A stretch of DNA of 64,000 bases from NCBI RefSeq assembly GCF_000447205.1, contig NZ_AUWY01000101.1, positions 1 through 64,000 of the forward strand, written 5' to 3'. The translations under genes were made by a program, and so were the position numbers. This DNA is from Sphingobium ummariense RL-3 (GTDB lineage Bacteria > Pseudomonadota > Alphaproteobacteria > Sphingomonadales > Sphingomonadaceae). Shown piece by piece: positions 41,414-52,255 of this stretch. The stretch's first letter is position 1. The number at the start of each line of letters is the position of its first letter. The notes below the pieces were generated by a model. That model was not told where the DNA came from. It worked only from the letters and a program-made list of their open reading frames with translations, and did no database searches.

Positions 41414-43944
41414 CGCGTGCCCAGGCGGGTGAACTTGGCTGGGGATCAAGCTGGCGGATCGCCCGGCGCGACCTGCATAGCGGGTTCCGCGGCCTCAGAC
41501 TCTTGTTCCTGTGCCTATGGCTCGGCGTCACGACGCTGGCGGCAATCGGCAGCCTGACCGCCGCGATCACTGGTGAACTGTCGGCGCGCGGCCGGACGCT
41601 ACTGGGCGGCGATATCGAGGTGGCTATGACTCAGCGGCAGGCGAGTGCGTCCGAACATGCCGCGCTCGCCGCGCTGGGACAGGTCAGCGACACCATTCGC
41701 ACCCGCGCGATGGCGCGGGGTCCCGGACGCGGCAATGCGCCAGACGCGGTGCTCACCGAGTTGAAGGGGGTCGATGGCGGCTATCCGCTCTATGGCGCGC
41801 TGACCCTGGAGAGCGGGGGCGCCTACCGGTCGCTAGCGCCCGACGCGGTGCTGATCGATAGGGCGCTGGCCGAACGGCTGTTAGTGCGGCCCGGCGACAC
41901 GCTGCGCTACGGCGAAGCATCCTTCCATGTGGTGGGAATCATTGCCGACGAGCCCGACCGGGTCAGTGAGGGTTTCACCTTGGGGCCAGTCGCGATTGTC
42001 TCTCTGGAAGGGCTGAAGCGAGCCGGGTCGATTCAGCCAGGCGCCCTGTACAAAACCAAATATCGCGTTCGCCTGAACGCGGGCGCCGATCCGGACAAGG
42101 TCATCGATCGGTTGAAGGCGCGTTTCCCCTCCGCCGGTTGGGAGTATAAGGACCGCAACCGGGCGGCACCGGGCGCCTCCCGCTTCTTCGAGCGAATGGG
42201 GCAGTTCCTGTCGCTGATCGGTCTCGCCGCGCTGGTGATCGCGGGGATCGGCGTCAGCAATGGCGTGTCCTCCTACCTGGCCTTGAAGCGCAACAGCATC
42301 GCGACGCTCAAGATCCTGGGAGCGACATCGGGCGATATCGCGCGCATCTATTTGTTGCAGATCGGTGCAGTCGCGCTGCTGGCCGTCACAGGCGGACTGC
42401 TATTGGGTGCGCTTCTCCCGATCGCGTTGGTCGCGCTGGCCCGCGATCTGTTGCCCGTCGCGCCGGGCTTCGGAATATTTCCGATCCCGCTTTTGACGAG
42501 CGCGGCTTATGGTTTGCTGATTGCGGTCGCCTTTGCGCTGCCGCCCTTGGCGCGTGCGCGCACGCAGCCGGCGGCGGCGCAGTTTCGCGGCCTGGTGGAG
42601 AGCCGTGCGACGATCGACCGGCAGACTATGATCGTCGTCGCGGTGGCGGCGGCGCTTATAGCGGCGCTCGCGCTGGCGACGGCGCGCGACACCCTGTTTG
42701 CAGGCATGGTGCTGGGATCGGTCGCGGCCGTGCTGCTACTGCTGCTAGCTATCGGATCGGCCATTCGGCGGCTGGCGGCGCGCATGCCGCGTCCGCGCAG
42801 GCCGCTATGGCGGCTCGCGCTTGCCAACCTGCATCGGCCGGGTGCGCAGACCGTGGCGCTGGTCATCGCTCTTGGCCTCGCGCTGACCCTGTTCGTGACG
42901 CTGGCGGCGATCCAGACGAGCCTGAGCGCCGAGATCAGTCGCACGGTCCCGCAGAAGGCGCCCAACCAGATCATACTCGACATCCCGTCCGAAGGGCGCA
43001 GCCGGTTCGCCGATATGGTCCGCGCTATCGCTCCCGAGGCGCGGCTGAACGTCGTGCCGTCGCTGCGCGGTACGATTACCGCTTATGGGGGCAAGCGGGT
43101 ATCGGACCTGAAGGTGATTCCGGACGACGCCTGGTTCCTGCGCGGCGAGCGCGGCGTGACCTATAGCGACGTCTTGCCGCAGGGCAGCGAACTGACGGCC
43201 GGGCGGTGGTGGCCGAGCAGCTATAGCGGACCGCCTTTGGTGTCACTCGACCAGCAGGCCGCGAAGGTGCTGGCGCTGCAGGTCGGCGATCCGATCACCG
43301 TGAGTGTGCTGGGGCGCGAGATCGAGGCGCGCATCGCGTCGCTGCGGAAGGTCAATTGGGACACGATGGGGTTCAACTATGTGCTGGTTTTCTCGCCCAG
43401 CGCGCTGGCTTCCGCCCCGCACAGCCTGACCGCCACGATCGACATGGACGTGCGTCACGAGGGGGCGGTGTCGCGCGCCTTGCTGGCGGCCTTTCCGTCG
43501 GCATCGATCATCGCGGTCAGCGACGTGATCGGCCAGGTGCGCAATGTCCTGGACCAAATGGCGACCGCGATCCTGCTTTCCGCATCGGTCGCCATCCTGG
43601 CCGGCATTGCCGTGCTCATCGGCGCAATCGCCGCGTCGCGCCAGGCGCGCAGCTATGACAGCGTGATACTCAAAATGCTCGGAGCGACCCGCTGGCAGAT
43701 ATTGGGCGCGCAGGCATTGGAATATGCGCTGCTGTCGGCGCTGCTTGCCATATTGGCCTTTGGTCTCGGCATCGCCGCAGCCTCGTACGTCATTATAGAC
43801 CTGTTCGATTTCGATTGGGCCCCTGACTGGCTGGTAGTGCTGGGCACGTTGGCGGTTGGCTCGGTGCTGACACTGGGCATCGGCATGCTGGGATCGCTGC
43901 CCGTCCTGTCGGCTCGGCCTGCGCAGGCGCTGCGGCGCCTATAA
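41410..43944 (+). CDS. YbbP-like FtsX-family ABC permease
   Basis: The 844-residue permease has an N-terminal helix (LRLLFLCLWLGVTTLAAIGS) and a large MacB-type periplasmic domain. Two FtsX blocks of membrane helices follow (GLAALVIAGIGVSNGVSSYL ... LKILGATSGDIARIYLLQIG, and AILLSASVAILAGIAVLIGA ... LKMLGATRWQILGAQALEYA). A duplicated core like this is the hallmark of YbbP. The ATG overlaps the ATPase stop. It works with YbbA; the cargo is not established. Confidence 0.88.
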   Translation: MTRAQAGELGWGSSWRIARRDLHSGFRGLRLLFLCLWLGVTTLAAIGSLTAAITGELSARGRTLLGGDIEVAMTQRQASASEHAALAALGQVSDTIRTRAMARGPGRGNAPDAVLTELKGVDGGYPLYGALTLESGGAYRSLAPDAVLIDRALAERLLVRPGDTLRYGEASFHVVGIIADEPDRVSEGFTLGPVAIVSLEGLKRAGSIQPGALYKTKYRVRLNAGADPDKVIDRLKARFPSAGWEYKDRNRAAPGASRFFERMGQFLSLIGLAALVIAGIGVSNGVSSYLALKRNSIATLKILGATSGDIARIYLLQIGAVALLAVTGGLLLGALLPIALVALARDLLPVAPGFGIFPIPLLTSAAYGLLIAVAFALPPLARARTQPAAAQFRGLVESRATIDRQTMIVVAVAAALIAALALATARDTLFAGMVLGSVAAVLLLLLAIGSAIRRLAARMPRPRRPLWRLALANLHRPGAQTVALVIALGLALTLFVTLAAIQTSLSAEISRTVPQKAPNQIILDIPSEGRSRFADMVRAIAPEARLNVVPSLRGTITAYGGKRVSDLKVIPDDAWFLRGERGVTYSDVLPQGSELTAGRWWPSSYSGPPLVSLDQQAAKVLALQVGDPITVSVLGREIEARIASLRKVNWDTMGFNYVLVFSPSALASAPHSLTATIDMDVRHEGAVSRALLAAFPSASIIAVSDVIGQVRNVLDQMATAILLSASVAILAGIAVLIGAIAASRQARSYDSVILKMLGATRWQILGAQALEYALLSALLAILAFGLGIAAASYVIIDLFDFDWAPDWLVVLGTLAVGSVLTLGIGMLGSLPVLSARPAQALRRL

Positions 43945-44038
43945 CCCGCCGTGACCGACGCTTTAGCGTCTGATCCGAAATTAAGTTGAGTAGTATCACT
44001 GCCAGACCTGTCCGCCTTCGGAGACCAGAACATAGGGA

Positions 44039-44251
44039 TCAGGCGTCAGGACCGTACCATCGCGCGGGATCGAAGCTGATGGTGATCGGCGCACCGTCGA
44101 GAAGAACAGCGGCGGCGCGCGATCTTGCCGCGTTCAGGCGAAACCCGGCAAGCCATTGCCCAACGACCGCCTCTGCCGCCCCGGCGGCGGCGTCGCAGAG
44201 GGCAGCGCGGGTTGTTTCGTCCATGCCCGGCGCGGATGCTTCCTCGATCAC
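44039..44251 (-). CDS. Possible small protein of unknown function
   Basis: A 70-codon minus-strand frame from a GTG reads MDETTRAALCDAAAGAAEAV, then RSRAAAVLLDGAPITISFDP, ending ARWYGPDA. Its composition looks protein-like, with an alanine-rich helix and then strands, but I recognise no family and the ribosome binding site is weak. The rest of the gap 43945-44439 holds nothing else. Confidence 0.35.
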   Translation of the reverse strand: MIEEASAPGMDETTRAALCDAAAGAAEAVVGQWLAGFRLNAARSRAAAVLLDGAPITISFDPARWYGPDA

Positions 44252-44439
44252 CTTCTGGTGACGGCGGCTTCCGGCATGGCATTCCTCCTGCCAGCGGCAG
44301 GACGCAACAGATACGCCGGCGCGAGGCCAGCCCCGTGGAAGGGAAGCGGCAAGCGGGAATCGCGATCCGGATCCCGACAGGTCCACTATCCATCAGAGGG
44401 CCGCTTGATCCCCCCGCACTCCCGCCCTACACCCCCGGC

Positions 44440-45435
44440 ATGACCCACGCCCCCTATCCGGCGCTGCGCCTGCGCCGTACCCGCGCATCGGCCTGGAGCC
44501 GCGCCATGCATGCGGAAAACCGGCTGCATCCGAGCGACCTGATCTGGCCGCTGTTCGTCACCGAAGGACAGGGGGTGGAGGAGCCCATCGCCTCGCTGCC
44601 CGGCGTGTCGCGCTGGTCGGTCGACCGGATGGTGGAGCGCGCCCGCGAGGCGCGCGACGCAGGCATCCCCTGCCTCGCGCTGTTCCCCAACACCCAGCCC
44701 GAACGCCGCAGCGACGACGGGGCGGAGGCGCTCAATCCCGACAATCTGATGTGCCGGGCGATCCGCGCGATCAAGGACGCGGTGCCCGACATCGGCGTGC
44801 TGACCGACGTCGCGTTGGACCCCTATACCGCGCACGGGCAGGACGGGCTGCTCGACGAGAGCGGCTATATCGTCAATGACGCGACCATCGACGTGCTGAT
44901 CGGCCAGTCGCTGAACCAGGCCGCCGCCGGCGCCGACATCATCGCGCCCAGCGACATGATGGACGGCCGCGTCGGCGCGATCCGCGAGGCGCTGGAGGAG
45001 GAAGGCCATGCCAATATCCAGATCATGGCCTATGCCGCCAAATATGCGAGCGCCTTCTACGGCCCGTTCCGTGACGCGGTCGGATCGCGTGGGCTGCTGA
45101 AGGGCGACAAGAAGAGCTACCAGATGGACCCCGCCAACAGCGAGGAGGCGCTGCGCGAGGTGGCGCTGGACCTGGCCGAGGGCGCCGACAGCGTCATGGT
45201 GAAGCCGGGCCTGCCCTATCTGGACATCATCGCCCGGGTGAAGGACGCCTTCGCAGTGCCGGTCTTCGCCTATCAGGTGTCGGGCGAATATGCGATGATC
45301 GAGGCCGCCGCCGCCGCGGGCGCGGGGGACCGCGACGCTCTGGTGATGGAAACGCTGCTGGCCTTCAAGCGGGCCGGGTGCTCGGGCGTCCTGACCTATC
45401 ATGCCCTCCACGCCGCGCGGCTGATGAACGGCTGA
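44440..45435 (+). CDS. hemB: Delta-aminolevulinic acid dehydratase (porphobilinogen synthase)
   Basis: The 331-residue HemB condenses two 5-aminolevulinate molecules to porphobilinogen in haem and cobalamin synthesis. Schiff-base lysines are in IMAYAAKYASAFYGPFRDAV and SVMVKPGLPYLDII. Where zinc enzymes have three cysteines, this one reads LTDVALDPYTAHGQDG, so it is the magnesium-dependent, cysteine-poor form common in alphaproteobacteria. The ATG in GGCATGACCC was chosen; an upstream open frame is not HemB-like. Its stop overlaps the next gene's ATG by one base. Confidence 0.95.
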   Translation: MTHAPYPALRLRRTRASAWSRAMHAENRLHPSDLIWPLFVTEGQGVEEPIASLPGVSRWSVDRMVERAREARDAGIPCLALFPNTQPERRSDDGAEALNPDNLMCRAIRAIKDAVPDIGVLTDVALDPYTAHGQDGLLDESGYIVNDATIDVLIGQSLNQAAAGADIIAPSDMMDGRVGAIREALEEEGHANIQIMAYAAKYASAFYGPFRDAVGSRGLLKGDKKSYQMDPANSEEALREVALDLAEGADSVMVKPGLPYLDIIARVKDAFAVPVFAYQVSGEYAMIEAAAAAGAGDRDALVMETLLAFKRAGCSGVLTYHALHAARLMNG

Positions 45436-47639
45436 TGCGGATCGGAACCCGCACCCGCTTCGTCGTCGCGATCTGCGCGGGTTCCTTCCTGCTCTTCCTG
45501 GTCCAGCCGATGATCGCGCGCATGGCGCTGCCGCGGCTGGGCGGCGCGGCGGCGGTCTGGAATTCGGCGATGCTGGTCTATCAGGCGCTGCTGCTCGCCG
45601 GCTACGCCTATGCCGACCGGCTGGGTCGGCTGCCGGTGCGGCGGCAGGCGTTGGTGCACCTGGCGCTGTTCCTGGTGGCGGCGGTCTTCCTGCCGATCGG
45701 CCTGCGCCCCTGGGAGCCGTCCGCCGCGATCGACCCCGCGGTCTGGGTGCTCTGGCTGCTCGGCGCCTCCATCGCGCCGCTGTTCTTTATCGTCGCGGCG
45801 CAGGCGCCGCTGCTCCAGCGCTGGTTCGCCACGACCGGGGCGGGCGATCCCTATCCGCTCTATGCCGCGTCCAACCTTGGCAGCTTTGCGGGGCTGATCG
45901 CCTATCCGCTGATCGTCGAGCCACTGCTGTCGCTCAAGGCGCAGAGCCTGCTCTGGTCGCTCGCCTATGGGGCGCTGTTCTTCCTGGTCTATGCCTGCGC
46001 CCGGACGCTGCCGGCGCAAGGTGCCGCCGCCGAGCCGGCGGATGCCGCCACCACGCCGCCGCCGGCATGGCGGACGATGCTGCACTGGGCCGCGCTTGCC
46101 GCCGTGCCCTCCGGCCTGATGCTGTCCACCAGCCTGCACCTCACCACCGACGTGGTGGCGATGCCGTTGCTCTGGGTGATGCCGCTGGGTCTTTATCTGC
46201 TGAGCTTCACCGTCGCCTTCGCCGCCAGCCGGCGCTTGGCCGAGGCGCTGAACCTGATCGCGCCGCTGCTGCTGCTGATCGGCGCCTGCATGGCCTTCAC
46301 CAGCGCCACCGCCTTCCCGGTGCTGATCGCGGCGGGCGTGCTGCTGGTGCTGTTCGTGGCGTCGGTGGCGCTGCACGCCCATCTCTACGACCTGCGGCCC
46401 GAGCCCGCGCACCTCACCCGCTTCTATCTGGTGATGTCGGTCGGCGGGATGCTGGGCGGCCTGTTCTGCGCGCTGGTCGCGCCGCTGCTGTTCAACTGGA
46501 CGTTCGAATATCCGATCCTGCTCGCCGCATCCGCGCTGCTGCTTCCCGCCCGGCCCCCGCTGTTCGGGCTCGCGGCGCGGCTGTGGGGCACGCACCGGCG
46601 GCGTATCTGGGGCGGGGCGATCTTCCTGATCGCCGGGCTGTTCCTGTCGATGATCGGCGACGGGCTGCTGGTCGATGCCTGGAAGTCCGACGAGACGAAG
46701 GCGCTCGCCTTCACCGTCATCATCGGCCTGGGCGTGCTGGCGGTGGGCCGGCGCCTGCTGTTCGCGGGCCTGCTGGTCTATCTGATGCTCTGCCTCAGCG
46801 GCTGGGAGAAGATGGCGCAGGCGATGAAGCCCGGCATGCTGACCCGCAGCTATTTCGGCGTCTATATGGTCGCCGACAACGGGCCGGAGCAGCGCATCCT
46901 GGTCCACGGCACGACCCTGCACGGGGTCCAGAACCGGCGGCCCGACCTCGCGCTCGACGCCACCAGCTATTATGCGCCCGATTCCGGCGTCGGGCTGGCA
47001 CTGCGCCATGCGTCCGCCTTCTACGGTCCGGACGCGCGGGTCGGCATTGTCGGGCTGGGGGCGGGGACGCTGGCCTGCTACATCCGTCCGGCCGAACGCT
47101 GGCGCTTCTACGAGATCGACCCGGCCATGGTGGGGATCGCCCGCAACCCGGCCAATTTTACTTTCCTGTCGCGCTGCCAGCCTCATGCCGACATCGCGCT
47201 GGGCGATGCGCGGATGGTGCTGTCGCGCGAGCCGGCACGCAGCGCCGACATCCTCGTCGTCGATGCCTTCTCCTCCGACACGATCCCGATGCACCTGCTG
47301 ACGCGGGAGGCGATGGAAATCTATGCCCGGCATCTGGCGCCGAACGGCCTGCTGCTGATCCACATTTCCAACCGCTATCTGGATTTGCAGCCGGTGCTGG
47401 CCGCCGCGGCGCGGCAGGGCGGGTGGCAGGCGGCGCTGCGCCATTACAAGCCCGACCGCGCCGACGACGAGCATCATTACTCGGCCTCGCTATGGGTCGC
47501 GCTGTCGAAGGATCCTGCGATGTTCGCGCGGCTGACCGCGCTGGGCGGCCCCGGCGCCTGGCAGAAGCTGCGCGAGCGCGCCGGCTTTGCCGACTGGACC
47601 GACGACCACGCCAGCGTGCTGCCGATCCTCAAATATTAG
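45435..47639 (+). CDS. Membrane-embedded spermidine synthase-like protein
   Basis: The 734-residue protein has about ten N-terminal membrane helices (residues 1-430; for example ICAGSFLLFLVQPMIARMAL and LWVMPLGLYLLSFTVAFAAS). A C-terminal aminopropyltransferase-like Rossmann domain has VGIVGLGAGTLACYIRPAER, RFYEIDPAMVGIARNP and ADILVVDAFSSDTIPMHLLT. The fused type is widespread, but its reaction is unproven. The aspartates needed for polyamine synthesis are only partly evident. It is co-transcribed with hemB. Confidence 0.82.
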   Translation: MRIGTRTRFVVAICAGSFLLFLVQPMIARMALPRLGGAAAVWNSAMLVYQALLLAGYAYADRLGRLPVRRQALVHLALFLVAAVFLPIGLRPWEPSAAIDPAVWVLWLLGASIAPLFFIVAAQAPLLQRWFATTGAGDPYPLYAASNLGSFAGLIAYPLIVEPLLSLKAQSLLWSLAYGALFFLVYACARTLPAQGAAAEPADAATTPPPAWRTMLHWAALAAVPSGLMLSTSLHLTTDVVAMPLLWVMPLGLYLLSFTVAFAASRRLAEALNLIAPLLLLIGACMAFTSATAFPVLIAAGVLLVLFVASVALHAHLYDLRPEPAHLTRFYLVMSVGGMLGGLFCALVAPLLFNWTFEYPILLAASALLLPARPPLFGLAARLWGTHRRRIWGGAIFLIAGLFLSMIGDGLLVDAWKSDETKALAFTVIIGLGVLAVGRRLLFAGLLVYLMLCLSGWEKMAQAMKPGMLTRSYFGVYMVADNGPEQRILVHGTTLHGVQNRRPDLALDATSYYAPDSGVGLALRHASAFYGPDARVGIVGLGAGTLACYIRPAERWRFYEIDPAMVGIARNPANFTFLSRCQPHADIALGDARMVLSREPARSADILVVDAFSSDTIPMHLLTREAMEIYARHLAPNGLLLIHISNRYLDLQPVLAAAARQGGWQAALRHYKPDRADDEHHYSASLWVALSKDPAMFARLTALGGPGAWQKLRERAGFADWTDDHASVLPILKY

Positions 47640-47664
47640 CGTCACGGCCTACAGGGAGAGAGAC

Positions 47665-48240
47665 ATGACCAGCAACGATCATCCGGGTGTCACCATCCTG
47701 CCTTTCAACGGCAAGACGCCGGTGATCCACCCCAGCGCCTTCGTCGCCCCCGGATGCCGGATCATCGGCGACGTGGAGATCGGCGAGGATGCCAGCATCT
47801 GGTATAATTGCGTGGTCCGCGCGGACGTGAACTTCATCCGCATCGGCGCGCGCACCAACATCCAGGACGGCAGCGTGATTCATTGCGACAGCGTGGACGA
47901 GCGGTCCGGCCCGAACGGCTGGCCGACCATCATCGGCGATGACGTGCTGATCGGCCATATGGCGATGATCCATGGCTGCGTGCTGCACGATCGCGCCTTC
48001 GTGGGACTCGGCGCCATCGTCATGAGCGGCGCGACGGTGGAGAGCGATGCGATGCTGGCTGCCGGGGCGCTGCTGTCGCCCGGCAAGACGGTGCTGCACC
48101 GCCAGCTATGGGCGGGCCGCCCCGCCAAGTTCATGCGCGACCTGCCCGACGAGGCGCTCATCGACATGCGCGAGGGCGTGGACCACTATGTCCACAATGC
48201 GAAGGCGCACAAGGGCGCGATCAAGGCTGATCAGGGCTGA
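47665..48240 (+). CDS. Gamma-class carbonic anhydrase-like hexapeptide protein
   Basis: The 191-residue protein is a left-handed beta-helix of hexapeptide repeats: VAPGCRIIGDVEIGEDASIW, NCVVRADVNFIRIGARTNIQ, then DDVLIGHMAMIHGCVLHDRA and AIVMSGATVESDAMLAAGAL. The metal-binding histidines appear as H in SVIHCDS, GHMAMIH and the second of that pair. The family (YrdA/PaaY/CaiE-like) includes carbonic anhydrases and proteins with no proven activity. A good ribosome site (GGGAGAGAG) precedes the ATG. Its 3' end overlaps the opposing lipoprotein gene by ten bases. Confidence 0.88.
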   Translation: MTSNDHPGVTILPFNGKTPVIHPSAFVAPGCRIIGDVEIGEDASIWYNCVVRADVNFIRIGARTNIQDGSVIHCDSVDERSGPNGWPTIIGDDVLIGHMAMIHGCVLHDRAFVGLGAIVMSGATVESDAMLAAGALLSPGKTVLHRQLWAGRPAKFMRDLPDEALIDMREGVDHYVHNAKAHKGAIKADQG

Positions 48241-48752
48241 GGCAGCCGCGCCTTCAGCGCGTCGAGCCGGTCGTTCTGGCCGTCCACCAGGGCCAGAACG
48301 CTTGCCCTCACGGCGTCGATATCGTCGATGCCACCGCTCGCCTTCCCGTCAGCTATGGCGTTGCTTCGTTCCACATAGAGCGTGTCGAGGCTGGCGAGCG
48401 CCGACACACTGTCGTTGCGGGCGGATTCCAGCGCGCTGATGCTGGTCTGCGCCGCGACCCATGCGTCGCTGGATACCGCGCTGCCGTCGGCGGCGCGCAC
48501 GGCCTTGTCCGCAACCTCATAGGCCTTGTCGAAGGTCGCGGCGCCGGCCTGCGCCTGCGCGCTCAGCCGGTCGATCTCCGTCCGGAGCGCCGGGTCGGAC
48601 GCCACGGGGGAGGGGGGCGGGGGCGCCTCCGCCATCGGCGCGCTCTCGATCGGCCGCTTGGCGAGCGAGGGATAGTCCGTATGCGCGCCGGCGCAGCCGG
48701 ACAGGAGCAGGGCGAGCGAGGGCAGCAGCCGGCGGGTGATCATGCTGAGCAT
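48231..48752 (-). CDS. Hypothetical lipoprotein with coiled-coil region
   Basis: The 173-residue protein starts with a lipoprotein signal (MITRRLLPSLALLLSGCAG; cysteine in LSGC). A proline-rich linker (MAEAPPPPSPVASDP) and a helical region (LRTEIDRLSAQAQAGAATFD ... TSISALESARNDSVSALASL) follow. I recognise no domain. An ATG three codons downstream of the first may be the true start. It probably sits in the envelope; no partner is apparent. Confidence 0.72.
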   Translation of the reverse strand: MLSMITRRLLPSLALLLSGCAGAHTDYPSLAKRPIESAPMAEAPPPPSPVASDPALRTEIDRLSAQAQAGAATFDKAYEVADKAVRAADGSAVSSDAWVAAQTSISALESARNDSVSALASLDTLYVERSNAIADGKASGGIDDIDAVRASVLALVDGQNDRLDALKARLPQP

Positions 48753-48786
48753 CTAGGCAGGTCGGTGCGCCGGCGCAATGGGCGGT

Positions 48787-49410
48787 TCAGCGCGGCAGCG
48801 CCGCTGCCTCGCGCGCCAGCGCCTCGATCTTCGCGGGGGCGAGCGGCCCCTTGGGCACGACCCAGCTGCCGCCGACGCATTTGATGAACGGTTCCGCCAG
48901 CCAGCGCGGCGCGCTTTCCGCCGTGATCCCGCCGGTGGGGCAGAAGCGTGCGGTATGGAACGGACCGGCCAACGCCCGCAGCGCGGGAAGCCCGCCCGAG
49001 GTTTCAGCCGGGAAGAATTTGAAATGGGTAAGGCCCATGTCCATGCCGCGCATGATATCCGCCGCCGTCGCCGTGCCCGGCAGGAAGGCGATGCCCGCCG
49101 CGATCGCGGCCTTGCCCAGCCCTTCGGTCAGGCCGGGGCTGACGGCGAAGCGCGCGCCCGCCTCCATCGCCGCGTCGAGCTGGGCAGCGTTCAGCACCGT
49201 GCCGGCGCCCACCACGGCGCCCTCGACCTTGCTCATTTCCCGGATCACGTCGAGCGCGGCAGGCGTGCGCAGCGTCACCTCCAGCGCGGGCAGGCCGCCC
49301 TTCACCAGCGCCTGTGCGATCGGCAGAGCGTCCTCCACCCGTTCTACCACCAGCACCGGGATCACCGGGGCCAGTTCCATCACCTGCGCTACGGTCAGGT
49401 CGCTCATCAT
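48787..49410 (-). CDS. eda: KDPG aldolase
   Basis: The 207-residue class I aldolase splits 2-keto-3-deoxy-6-phosphogluconate into pyruvate and glyceraldehyde 3-phosphate, the last step of the Entner-Doudoroff route. The Schiff-base lysine is in LTHFKFFPAETSGG, the catalytic glutamate in LPALEVTLRTPAAL, and the phosphate site in FCPTGGITAESAPRW. It is the last gene of zwf-edd-glk-eda and overlaps the glk stop by one base, with ATGATG at its start. Confidence 0.95.
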   Translation of the reverse strand: MMSDLTVAQVMELAPVIPVLVVERVEDALPIAQALVKGGLPALEVTLRTPAALDVIREMSKVEGAVVGAGTVLNAAQLDAAMEAGARFAVSPGLTEGLGKAAIAAGIAFLPGTATAADIMRGMDMGLTHFKFFPAETSGGLPALRALAGPFHTARFCPTGGITAESAPRWLAEPFIKCVGGSWVVPKGPLAPAKIEALAREAAALPR

Positions 49411-50393
49411 TATTTCTCCCTAAAGGCGGCGGCGGCGCCGAACAGCCCGATTTCGTCGTGGATGGCGCAGCGGATCGGAACGGTCGCCATCAGGCTTTCG
49501 AACCGGCCCTTCGCCTTGAAGCGGGCGTGGAAGCCGCTTTGCGTCAGGAAATCCTTCATTCGCTGGGTGAGGCCCCCGGCCAGCACGACGCCATGGGGTC
49601 CATGCGCCAGTGCGAGGTCGCCCGCAACCGAGCCATAGCACATGCAGAAGCGTTCGAGGGCGCGGCGGGCGAAGGGGTCGCTGCCGTCGAGCGCGGCCTG
49701 CCACAATTCGGGGTCTTCCATCAGCACCACGCGCTCATGGCCGATGGTCGCCAGCGCCTTGTAGATATAGTTGAGGCCCGGCCCGGACACGATCCGCTCG
49801 GTCGAGACGCGCAGGAACTTGTCGCGCAGATAGGAAAGGATGCGCTCCTCGATATGGTCGAGCGGCGCGAAATCGAGATGCCCGCCTTCGGTCGCGACGA
49901 CATGCGGATGACCGTTGTCATAGGCGATCATCGCGACGCCCAGGCCCGTGCCCGGCCCCATCACCGTGACACCGCCGTCATAGGGAAAGGGCCGGTCTTC
50001 GCCGAAGAGGAGTGGCAGGTTCTCGGGGGGCAGGCGCGACACGGCGAAGGCGACCGCCTCGAAATCATTGACCAGGCGGACGGTGCGCACGCCGATATCC
50101 TCCGCCAACGTGTCGGCTCGGATCACCCAATTGCTGTTGGTGAGCTTGATGACGTCCCGCCCGATGGCCGTCGCAAAGGCGATGGACGCACAATCGGGCA
50201 GGTCGCCCGCGCCGTCCTTCTTCTCGTCCTCCGCAAACGCGGTCCAGCAGGCCTCGAGGCTGGAATATTCCTCCACCTTGTACTTGCGCACCGTGCCCAG
50301 CGTCGGCACGCCCCGTTCGTCCAGCGTCGCCCTGGCAAAGCGGGCGTTGGTCCCACCGATGTCGGCGGCGATGATCTCGGTCATGTCAGGCAT
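49410..50393 (-). CDS. glk: Glucokinase
   Basis: The 327-residue Glk-type kinase phosphorylates glucose with ATP. The phosphate loop is EIIAADIGGTNARFARATLD, the glucose site includes LTNSNWVIRADTLAEDIG with the catalytic aspartate in VNDFEAVAFAV, and the adenosine motif is VMGPGTGLGVAMIAYDN. GVVLAGGLTQRMKDFLTQ follows near the C-terminus. It lies between edd and eda in one operon and feeds the Entner-Doudoroff pathway. Confidence 0.95.
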   Translation of the reverse strand: MPDMTEIIAADIGGTNARFARATLDERGVPTLGTVRKYKVEEYSSLEACWTAFAEDEKKDGAGDLPDCASIAFATAIGRDVIKLTNSNWVIRADTLAEDIGVRTVRLVNDFEAVAFAVSRLPPENLPLLFGEDRPFPYDGGVTVMGPGTGLGVAMIAYDNGHPHVVATEGGHLDFAPLDHIEERILSYLRDKFLRVSTERIVSGPGLNYIYKALATIGHERVVLMEDPELWQAALDGSDPFARRALERFCMCYGSVAGDLALAHGPHGVVLAGGLTQRMKDFLTQSGFHARFKAKGRFESLMATVPIRCAIHDEIGLFGAAAAFREK

Positions 50394-50428
50394 CCGTCTC
50401 GTGCGGTCCTTGCCGTCCCTGGGACGGG

Positions 50429-52247
<1,819 letters not shown>

Positions 52248-52255
<8 letters not shown>

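Noticed and set aside
45399-47477. 692-codon minus-strand frame opposite the spermidine-synthase-like gene
   Set aside because: Composition is dominated by Gln, Arg and His, with no recognisable motif. The plus-strand protein has clear membrane helices and a SAM-type site.
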